NCBI GenBank assembly: GCA_012064415.1 | Contig: SSNU01000323.1 | Location: forward strand, 1-64,000 | Direction: 5' to 3' | DNA: 64,000 nt | Source of the DNA: Gyrodactylus bullatarudis | Lineage: Eukaryota > Platyhelminthes > Monogenea > Gyrodactylidea > Gyrodactylidae | Shown: piece after piece, positions 54,830 through 64,000 of the stretch | How the letters are laid out: the number at the start of each line of letters is the position of its first letter | Position numbering within the stretch: position 1 is the first letter of the stretch | Translations under genes and position numbers: made by a program | Notes under the pieces: generated by a model | What the model was told of the DNA's origin: nothing | Seen by the model: only the letters and a program-made list of their open reading frames with translations | Databases searched by the model: none

Positions 54830-56230
54830 ATACCTAAATGTTTTCTTAAGATCTAGAAAAACTGAAAATGATACGTTCCGATTTCATGGCATTATTTTAA
54901 TATTTTATTGCGAATCTACCAAAAAATCTCATATAAACTTCTTTTTAGTGAATAGAATATAAATCAATCATGTTGAAAATAAACTAAAAAATCGAGATAA
55001 TTTTAAGATTATTATTTTCTTCAAGGCTATAGCTCTTTAAACAATTAAAATTATCTCTCTACCTCAAAAAATCATCAATATGAACTTCCATGTTATAAAA
55101 GTATTCACTAAGCTTCCTAGATAGTGCATTATCCGAAAAATTATCGATAGAAATAATTTTGCTTGATCGACCATTAATTTTCAAAAATTTTATGAGAACC
55201 TCATGTATTCTGAAGCACCAAATCAGGCATGAACTTCACAATAAAATAGTAAAATTTTGTATTTTTGCTAATAACACTCTTGCTTCTAAAACTTTTACTA
55301 AATTATTTCGTTTTACGTCTATAAAAATAACTCCATCCGATGCAGAATGAAAAGTTTTCTACTTGTCTAAGTTTTAATAATATATTTTAAGACTCTAATC
55401 ACACGAAGGGTCACTTTTATTTTTATCTCTTGGCATTACCGAATAAGACGTTCCTGTGGGATATAAACTACTGTTAGAAAAGCTTATCCATTTTCAAAGA
55501 CATGAAAAAAATCTCAGATTTTTTATTATCTTTGCCAGCTTATTCTAGAGAAATATTTCCGAAACTATTTTACAAGAACATGAAATTTATTAATAACAAT
55601 CTGTATTTAAGAGCTAGTGACGATGAAAATTGAATGTATTTTTAGAAAAAACTCAATATTTTTCTCAGGAATTTTTTGAGTTCGATTCTGAAGTAAAAAT
55701 TAATTTGGCCAAAAATGAGTCGAATTTCCACTTTAACCTCGATTTCAAATATTTAAAGTAATCCTATTCTATAATTCTAGATTAAATTTAGAAGCATCAC
55801 TTATTTTGGGTTTCTTTGTCTAACGATGATTTGAAATGTCTGTATCTAGTATAAATCTTAAAAATTTTAATTTGGCGCATTTTCAAAATTGGATTATTTG
55901 ATTTAAATTTTTTCGAGAATCTTTTAGATTTCAATGTTGAAATTTTCAACAACTCTTGTATTCTTTTAATCATGGAATTCAAAAAATAAATTTGAGTTTC
56001 TTGTAAAAATAGAGAATTCTCATCTTCATGTCAACTAGCTTTTTAATATCCAACCGATTTTTCGCCAATATTTTTCATCAACATAACAATAAAATATCAA
56101 AATTGGCTTTATTTTAATGAGACAATAATATTTGTTGATGACATTATAATTATATGGCTTCCTCTAAAATAATAATTGTTAATCTGACTCGGTTAGTTAT
56201 GCTTTTTAATTTTCTTGAATTTAAACGCCA
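54830..56230. other. Repeat-rich region without recognised genes
   Basis: AT-rich, with further copies of the TCTTCATGTCAACTAG-type repeat word (near 56020). I see no gene here. Confidence 0.45.
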
Positions 56231-56236
56231 GTTAAA

Positions 56237-59200
56237 TTACAGAGGGAACGGATTGTTATCCCCTGCTTCGAATGTTGAATTGTAAATATCGAAAAGATCA
56301 TCTATATAATCTTTTGGTGATAGGAAATGTGTCCCGCCAACAATCACTTCCCAATTCCAGCCGATATTTCCACCATCAGGGATCGAATGATAATCTTGTG
56401 TCTTGATATGTCTGTCCTCGGAGAAGAGACCAAATTTCTTCTTGTGCTGTTCAGGATTTCCAGCCTTTTCACTGGCATCATACCGAGCTTTCATACACTT
56501 GAAAAAATAAAATTAATTAACTTTTTTTTTCAGAAATCCTGATGATGAAGACCACTTTAACAAATTGCTTCTGATAGAATTGAGATTTTTGTTACAATCA
56601 TAGATTCTCAGTTTCATATCAATTAGCTTTATTTGTCAATCCTTTCAAAAGATAGCATGTGAATAACAATGAATAAATTTTATAAATTGCATCGGATATT
56701 TGCTATAATCGGACGAAATTTTCAAAAATTACTCATCGGGTATTTTAACATAAAGCCACCAAATTTCACTCCAAAATATCTTTTTATGCTTTTGTAATAA
56801 GACAAAATAAGGATATAAAAAAAATTTTTTGATCGATCAGAAATTTTATGAAAAATAAGAAAATTTTATTCTTTGTGAATCTCAAAACAATTCTTTTAAT
56901 AGAGGTATATTTGATGACCTGGACCTTCCCATGTGCAGATATGGTGACAATGGTAGGCCAAAATACAATTTTGGTTACTTTTTTACATTGGATTTGAGGC
57001 CCCTAAAATTTAATTCACTTTTGGTTCCTTTTTTTAATAAAAGATTTTTGAATATTGAATTTATGGTTACTTTTTCCTGTGTTGAAATTTAATAATTGCA
57101 GTCATGGTTAGTCCTCCCTATGCTGAATGATATTTATTTAGCAATTATGGTTACAATCTTGTAAAATCTGTCCTTTATAGCTGTTTAAGTTTATTCATAT
57201 GTGTTTTTATTCAGGGCTATTCCTAACTACTGATTTATGTTTACTCGAATTTAAATTAAGTTAATTAATCAAGTAAAAATGTTTAACTTGATTGAATTCG
57301 ACGTATTACAAATCAGTACTGATAGCCCTGAATAAAAACACATGTGAATAAACTTAAACAGCTATCAAGGACAGATTTTACAAGATTTTAACCATAACTG
57401 CTAAATAAATATCATTCAGCATTAAGGGTTAGTGTCTTAAAACGTCTTAAGAGGTATGTTTCTTTTTAAAGACAGCTTCACTCAGGGATCAGGATTTTGC
57501 TTTTAAATTTATTTTCTCTTGATCCCGATCAAAGTTATGAAAATGATCTGAAAATTTAATAGGTCTAGAAATTTTTTTTTAGGTCCAATTTATTGTTTGT
57601 TTAATATACTCATTTCTTTTTTCCGATTTATACATTACATATAATTTCCAAAAGAGAAATACATTGTAAATATTTTGACGCATCGCATTGTACAATATCG
57701 GAAAAAATTATTCTCAGATTTATCATATCTGTAAGATAGCATGTCCGACAGACTATAATTATAATTTCCGTTTGGTACTAAACTCATAAGGAAGGTTAGA
57801 GAAAACTAGGGTATATTTGAGCGATAAACGTTATATTTCGCCGGGTCTCTTCAGACTATACCCTGGTAACATTTAAATACTATTACAATGCAGAATATTC
57901 CCTGGCTTCCATTGATCCATTTCGTGATTGTATTGTGACCCGGCGAAATATAACGTTTATCACTCAAATATACACTAGTTTTCTCTAACCTTCCTTATGA
58001 CTCATAACTTATGAGTTTAGAACCAAACCGAAAATATTCTTGATGAAGTTCGTCAATATGATCGTTCAAATGAATTATAATTGTAAAATCTATAAATAAC
58101 TTATTGAAAAAACACACCATTCTGTTTATGTGGTACGCTGAACGAATTTCACCCCATGATATACCTCCAAGCATACAGACAATAATTCGCGGACCAATAT
58201 GATCTCTTGTGACATCTGGCTTAATGTTTATTTGATTAGAGTTTTGTTGGTTAGGCATGTTCTTCTGGCCACCTCCTCTATTTCTAGCTGTCATTATTGG
58301 ACCTGTTTCATTCGGAAGGCGATTAGCTGTCATGCTACTTCCCGACATGGTTCCAAGACCTTCATTGCTCTTCTTCAGGGCAGTGAATTGATTCAACTGG
58401 TCAAGCTTGCCACGAATGGCAAACTCTAGAACATCTTCCAAATAAGGAGGATATTTGGAAATTTCAAAGTCCTCGTAGTTTCTCACGACTCGTTTGTTGT
58501 TTTTCACCAGGTAATTTTGTATTTCTGGCTTTGAGGATAAGACACTACTGATTAAAGGCAATTTTAAGTAATCCTTGTGATTCAAGAGACTCTTGAGGAC
58601 TGGATCAGTCTGTAAAAGGAAGGATGTTGATTATTGAAGTGAGAAGTATAACTTAATTCTAAGAGTCACTCGCAAAGATTCAAGAGCTAGAGCTTCACAA
58701 CCTTGATTAATTCTTGAAAATTGAAATTTAAAACTTTAAATTTGAGGTTTTACAAATAATCTTCATCATTTCGATTGAGCTTAGGGAAAGCCGTTGCAAT
58801 TCACAAGTTTTTAAATCATATATGTACAAGATTTAGTAGTAACATTTGCTATTTTTTTGCTCTGCTAGAGTAATAAACTTTTTAGGCTTGTTGAAAGCTA
58901 AGGATTCGAATATGATGAAGATTTTTTGGAAACCAGATTATGTTGCCTATTTTTTCCATTTGAAGTAAAAATATTTTGTATTTAGAATTAAACCTCAAAA
59001 AAGCAAAAAGTTTAATTTGAAATTTGATTCAGGGTTTATAGTTTTAGTGAATCGTTGAAAACATACACAATCATTGCCAGAGACCAGGCGGGCATTGATC
59101 AATTTTGAAATGCTTATTATCAATTTCTTGTACTCGTCATTGAATTTGGCAAACTCAATCAACTTTGATAAGAGACCATCGCCCAGGCATTCTTCTACAA

Positions 59201-62200
59201 ATGAAAAGTTAGGGGTTAGATAAACGCTCTTCTTCAAAAAACTAGCGAAATTCAATAATTAACTTAAAATTTGGTAATTTACAAAATAAATTCATGCTGA
59301 AATCTTGATTTGAAATACTTTAATTTCAAAATTTAAACGGGAACAACGTTATAGTCAATCTATGCCGAACAGCTCCATGAAGAACTACTTGGTTCAAAAT
59401 TATAATGACGATAACCTTGGCCCAGTGGATTTTCATCAACTTGAGCTCTTAAAGAAGCTTTTAAATTTCATTAACAATTTATTCATTAAACATCAGGATT
59501 ATATACTGACAAGACCTGGTAAGAATTATATTTCTCTTCAATAAAGTTCTTTTTCCAATTTTACAGTTATGGATTTATCCATGAATTATTCGGACGTATA
59601 TTGGTACTATTACTAAGAATTATTTTTTTAAGCTGTTATTCCACAGATTGAATTTAATAAAGCTCTTTGAGATGGTGTATTCTACGCTATTTCAAGTTCA
59701 ATATCTTGTTCAGACTTTGATCCTGAGTCCATTGCTTTGCAGGCTTCCAATAATACCTAAAATAACTAACTTTGTTATTCGAGAGAGAGTTGATTCTTTT
59801 AAAGTGCACCGCTAGAATCAGAAAAAAATACTGAATCTATTAAGGCTATGCTTTCATATAGAAAATTTTTGAATTTTATTTAAATTAATTTGAATTTTTG
59901 CAACCCTCTGGGTCGTTTAAACCAATGACTATCTCTTTTCGCTTTGAACCTCTAATTAGCTGAATACAAATCAATAGATAAAATAGTTAAGCAGTAAGCA
60001 AGCCATATAGGACAAAGGTTATTTCATATATATATATTTTATATTAGCAAAAGATATCATTGATTACAGTAATTTGATCTCATTTCAGGATTATTAACTC
60101 AAATAATCAAACCAGAGAGGTATCAACTATAGAAAAAAAGTCTCAAACTTGGTAATTCTATCGAATCTTCGAAATATGAATGAATTTATGTTGAATGTAG
60201 AAAAATATTTTTCAACTTACTCGAAGATAACAAGAAGTATAAAATTAATCTAGCCCTTTCTAGCGGGGTCGGAACAAGATTTATAATTGGACCAATGTCT
60301 TGAGCATTCACACTGACGAGTGTTAATCTCTGAAAATAACAATAAAATATTCTGCATTCATCAATGTGTTATAAGTCATAACTTATAACATTTTAGCATA
60401 GAATTTTGAGAAAAAATGTTTTTTTATAACTGATATACCTCAAATTCTCATACTTGTAATATTTCTTATTCTTACAGCCAAATAAACAGGCCCTAGGAAT
60501 CGCAGTTCCACCAACTACTCCTCAAGATACAGATCTTATAGATAAAGCACTATTATTAATAAACTCTTTGGATTACGAACCACATGTCTTCTCCTATTAT
60601 ATCAATAACACCTTGATCAACTCTTTAATAGCTGTTATTGGATTTTAAAGGGGCGCTTTTTTTAAAGAGATGATCGAAATTGAACGATTCACGCGTTCTT
60701 TGATAATAAGAAGATGCTGAAGTTAAATGACGCTTAAAGCTTTGCTGTAAACTCTGAGATGTGTAGAAAATAATTTAAAACTCTACCATGCAGAAGATTC
60801 GAACTCGGCAGGTGTAAATATTCCTCTGATGGATAGGATGCAAAATTAGATAATTCCTTGTTTGATTTGATAGCTATAGCCTATGCATTTATAAAATATT
60901 CATTATATATCTAAAAGAGGTCTGAATATTACAGTTAATCTTGTTACTCTGAATAGTCTTACCTGATAGTCTAAAGATTGAACCATTGATACTACCATGA
61001 TATTCTAACAAGATTAATACTTTTCTGTACAACTTCTTTGATAGATCACAAAATTATTCCCTTCAGAAACACGTGTTGATGAAGCTACTTGGTTGGTTTT
61101 TAAACCAATGAGACATGATTTTAAAGTTTCAACCAATCAGAACCAAGCTTAGGAGAAAACTAAAACTAGGGGTATAAAACGATGTACGATTTAATTTATT
61201 TCCCAAACGAGCAATGAATCGGAGCTTTTACCTGTAAGACTAACGGAAAGATAAAAATCCCAAATACAAATTAATTTAAAAAGTTACCTGTTCCATTTGA
61301 GCTATTCTAACCATTGAGTCATTAAATCCAGTCAAAAGCTTATTCAACAGTGTTATAAATGATTCGTAGGCATCACTTTCATCTTGAAATTTGCCAACTG
61401 CCTTTAGTTGTTCTTGGAGATCTGTCATTCGAATGGAATCTCCTTCACTTGAAAAGTCTGCCCCTTCATTAACACGTCCATTGGCGTCAATTTTCTTTCG
61501 ATTCTTCTTCATTATCTGCACAGCAGTACTCTTTTCAAAGTTTTCTTTGCAGTATTTCACAATGCTAGAAAGTTTTACTGGTTAAAAGAGATGTACTTAT
61601 ATTTTGATTTTTTATAAATGAGAAGAAAAAGCTAAGAATATTTTATATCTGGTCCACAGTTAGTGAAAGAGATACCAACGTTTTAAAATCAAAAGCATAT
61701 TTCTTTGGCTATTGAAAAAGGCAATTTTTTGATTTTTATCGCTACTCAATCACTTCTACTGATAGGCAGTAGGGAGAGAAAGAACCGAAAATTTTCCTTT
61801 TGGAAAGAGTGGAATTAAAGTTTGAGCTAAGAAAATGCTAATATTGAACATATGAATCAAATACATTCACCCCTGCTTGCTTTTTTACCATTTTCCAAAT
61901 ATCTTTTTTGCTTATTTTCAACGTTTTTGCATCGAAACTTACATAAAACATATTCTAACGTAAGACTTGAAAGGCCTCAACAAATATTTTTTCAAACAAA
62001 TGTGTTTGACTAAAAAATTAATCTTTCTTTTACCCTATCGAGATGATAAATAAAATCAATCGAAAAAAAGATTCTAAATGGATATAAAACCATTCTAATG
62101 GAAACTCTATTCAATAAGGATTCCTTTGATCCCAACAGAGAAAGTCGATTTTCTATTGAATTTTCCATTTACTAATAAGTAGATGAAAACCAAATTTTAC

Positions 62201-64000
62201 TAATCTTAGTTATTCTATCCAAATTTAGATACTTTTCTCTTTGAAACTTTTTTAGCGTGTATTGAAGACAGAAAAAACTACAGAAAACCTATTTTTTTAT
62301 AAGGCTTAAACTATAGAATTTTATAAAATTTGTCTTACAACCAAATGCTTCAGATATTCTGAAACATCAAGATTTACTTCGGAGGAAAAACCAACAATTT
62401 GAAATCTGAGTAACACTCAATATTAGAGAGAAACAAATACTTTACGCCGTTTTCCAAAGCTAAAATTCCTAACATTCATGAATCCCATTTTCTCTAAAAT
62501 CGTTAATTTGTCTCAAATTGACCAGATTATTTCAGGGTAAATTCAGAATGTATTTAGTATTAATTTGAAGTGAAAATCTGATTTGAAAAGATCACAACGT
62601 GACTTATAATCAAAATACATAATTTTTCGTAATAAAATTCATTGAAAAGGTCCAATAGAAACTCGAAAAATTAAAATTTATGTCTTACCTTTTAATATGA
62701 AAAATCGAATTTTACACCCAAAGAAAGAGATAATATGATGAGTAATGTGAGTAGAATGATAATTTCAATCAATACCAAGATGTTAAAAAGGTGTACAACC
62801 AAAAGATGATAAATAAAAAGTATTTGTCACACAACCTTTCATGTTGAAAGAATTTTCTCTTCTACAACACTCACTACTCAAAGTTGCCAATATGCTCGTG
62901 GCGGAAATCCTTCCAGTATTCGTGGTCCTTGGTCAAATCATAACTCTTGGTCTCATTGATCCTGAGGAAAATTGATATTTGTAATTTTCATTCTACAACT
63001 CGTATACTCTCACAAGGTTTATGTTGTAAAATATAAACTCACATAATTGTATTATCCTTTGGCTGAAATAAATCATAGGCAAAAGCTTGTAGTGTAGCAA
63101 AGTGAGACAATGGAGCTACAGGATCTATTGATCGGTCCAAAACTAAAATAATACTTCGATCTTGATGAGGTAATCTTCCCATTTGAGGGTTCTCTTTTTG
63201 TGCTTGATCAAGTTTTTGTTGAAGGATTTTTGCAAAGGCTTCGTTGTTTGGTTCATTGTTTTTGTAATAAATTTTCGGGTTTTCTCCAATCAGTGAGCAT
63301 AAAGTTACCATTCTATCTGCTAAATTATTCATGTATTTCTCTTCAAGTTGTGAGGCATAAAATTTTTTAACAATATCTCTTTCGTCTAGTGAATAAAGAT
63401 GCGACTCAACAGCGATGAAAGATAAATCCAATTGCTGGCATGTTTTAACATAAGTCATGAACGGATATAACCGCATGGTTTCTATTATTTCTGGAGAGCA
63501 AGCTGTAAAGTATTGAATTGTTGAGAAGAAATAGAATTACGCTTCAGAAAGAATATATGCAACTGAGTGTACATTTTGACTTGTTCATTAAAATCCTTAG
63601 CAATGTAATTTAGACTCTATTAGATAGACTGAGAAAATTAACTTTACTTCAACGCTAGTATCAATGATGTATATGGCTTCAAATTTGAAGGGCTGTCTTT
63701 CCACATAAAGTGATTCAACATCTTAAACAATTACTTTAGTACTACCTACGAACAACACCATATTTGACAATATCGTTCATCTTCAAAGCGGAAGATATCA
63801 ACTTTGTGGTTTCTCTGTCTAAAATAAGTACTTTCCATTCTCCTGGGACGTGAATTTTTGCAAAAAGATTATTGATAAGGTCTGAATATATAATGTAATT
63901 TACAATTTGTAACTTGATTTTTCAGCGACATTTTTATATCGACGCCTGAATAAATATTTTTCAAACAAAAACAGTCGAACTTACATTTGTTATTAATCAT
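56237..64000 (-). CDS. STXBP1: Sec1/Munc18 family syntaxin-binding protein
   Basis: SM proteins clasp syntaxin and SNARE bundles to drive vesicle fusion. Eleven minus-strand exons: 64000-63985, 63881-63750, 63721-63648, 63616-63541, 63502-63043, 62961-62878, 61564-61288, 60329-60221, 59194-59067, 58609-58118 and 56497-56237. All phases fit, summing to 703 codons (702 aa) from an ATG at the window edge; further 5' sequence may lie outside. Landmarks: GEWKVLILDRETTKLISS (N-terminal domain), KFEAIYIIDTSVESLNYIAK, RSIILVLDRSIDPVAPLSH (the SM LDRxxDxxxP motif), IINLVPTPLERARLILYFLL, GPRIIVCMLGGISWGEIRSA, and near the end WNWEVIVGGTHFLSPKDYID. The last two match Munc18-1 closely (GPRLIIFILGG..., WEVLIGSTHILTP). 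At ~100 aa longer than Munc18-1 (~595 aa), it has a Ser/Asn/Gly-rich insert near the 58.3-kb exon and an extra ~45 residues between the last two blocks. The donor after exon 6 (GTAGTG) is weak. Introns 2-4 are 28, 31 and 38 bp; later ones reach 1.6 kb. Confidence 0.85.
57120..57422. mobile_element. Foldback MITE in the last Sec1/Munc18 intron
   Basis: The ~100-bp arms 57120-57220 and 57325-57422 are near-perfect inverted repeats (ATGCTGAATGATATTTATTT outermost) around a ~105-bp centre. No coding capacity; ends and target duplication unclear. Confidence 0.75.
57767..58031. mobile_element. Second foldback MITE in the last Sec1/Munc18 intron
   Basis: Arms 57767-57846 and 57937-58031 are inverted repeats. 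The outer end is a CGGTTTGG/CGTTTGG word then TAAACTCATAAG; the inner end is CGATAAACGTTATATTTCGC. The right arm carries a ~10-bp extra piece (TTATGAGTCA). Its right end lies ~90 bp from the donor at 58117, within the same intron. Confidence 0.75.
59362..59616 (+). CDS. Small nested gene candidate (68 aa)
   Basis: Exons 59362-59518 and 59567-59616 join in phase across a 48-bp GT-AG intron. The protein is 68 aa with segments HQLELLKKLLNFINNLFIK and, at the C-terminus, MDLSMNYSDVYWYYY. I do not recognise it. It lies on the strand opposite Sec1/Munc18, between that gene's exons at 59194 and 60221. An AATAAA follows the stop (about 59656). It could be a real nested gene or an exon fragment of a transposed gene. 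The unspliced frame stops at 59544. Confidence 0.4.
60478..60648 (+). CDS. Possible plus-strand terminal exon
   Basis: A pyrimidine-rich acceptor (TTCTTATTCTTACAG) precedes 57 codons to a stop. The predicted peptide has ordinary protein composition: ALGIAVPPTTPQDTDLIDKA, then SLDYEPHVFSYYINNTLINS and LIAVIGF. I see no upstream exon in phase 0, and the family is unknown. It lies in Sec1/Munc18 intron 7 and could be part of a nested gene with 59362-59616 or a gene relic. Confidence 0.3.
   Translation, partial: PNKQALGIAVPPTTPQDTDLIDKALLLINSLDYEPHVFSYYINNTLINSLIAVIGF
62115..62265 (+). repeat. Dispersed repeat family R4, second copy
   Basis: Degraded relative of 31910-32060, in Sec1/Munc18 intron 6. 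Confidence 0.4.
62470..62692 (+). repeat. Dispersed repeat family R1, copy 3
   Basis: Relative of 18985-19222, in Sec1/Munc18 intron 6. Shares TCTCTAAAATCGTTAATTTG and a TTTATGTCTTAC-like end. Confidence 0.65.

Overview
The window is an AT-rich (roughly 70% A+T by eye) animal nuclear sequence. Its genes are split by GT-AG introns, and coding islands are separated by repeat-rich, gene-poor DNA. I read no bacterial operons, CRISPR arrays or rRNA genes. The lineage is not certain. A gene resembling the ciliary protein PIERCE1 suggests an animal that keeps motile cilia or flagella. Very short introns (24-38 bp) near the 5' ends of genes, followed by introns of 1-13 kb further 3', resemble the size gradient described for parasitic flatworms such as schistosomes. 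No species can be named from this.

Layout. 1-2.5 kb: no convincing gene, one arm of a 172-bp inverted repeat and a CA/CG microsatellite. 2.6-6.0 kb: a compact island with a homeobox gene (+), a PIERCE1-like gene (-), a p24/TMED-like cargo receptor (+), a two-finger U1-type zinc-finger protein (-) and a small uncharacterised gene (-). 7.0-15.7 kb: a BEN-domain gene (BANP-like) on the minus strand, with a polyQ N-terminus and two candidate alternative last exons. A 240-bp gap separates its 5' end from a RALGPS-type Ral exchange factor on the plus strand.

RALGPS spans about 15.98-48.7 kb. Eight phase-compatible exons sum to exactly 1002 codons: RasGEF domain, long low-complexity linker, and a PH-like domain interrupted by long inserts. 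Its large introns hold two copies of a segmental duplication carrying broken antisense actin genes, a 1.06-kb Tc1/mariner-type foldback element, a 220-bp TA-flanked MITE, a mariner transposase remnant, a tRNA-like SINE head and several dispersed repeats. Its last exon is partly duplicated in the preceding intron.

49-56 kb is rich in one dispersed repeat family. It contains two copies of a small secreted Thr-rich protein gene that are identical through promoter and signal peptide but end differently, plus a LINE reverse-transcriptase remnant. 56.2-64.0 kb holds a Sec1/Munc18 gene on the minus strand (11 exons, 703 codons from an ATG at the window edge), with two foldback MITEs in its last intron and a small plus-strand gene candidate nested inside.

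The most noteworthy signals are the ultra-short introns, the interrupted PH domain of RALGPS, the alternative BEN-gene tails, the duplicated secreted-protein gene with switched C-termini, and the foldback element with a palindromic transposase fragment. A single N flanked by exact 115-bp repeats shows that at least one duplication here is an assembly artefact, so the other perfect duplications need read-level checking. All gene models come from reading splice sites and frames by eye, without alignment software or transcript data.
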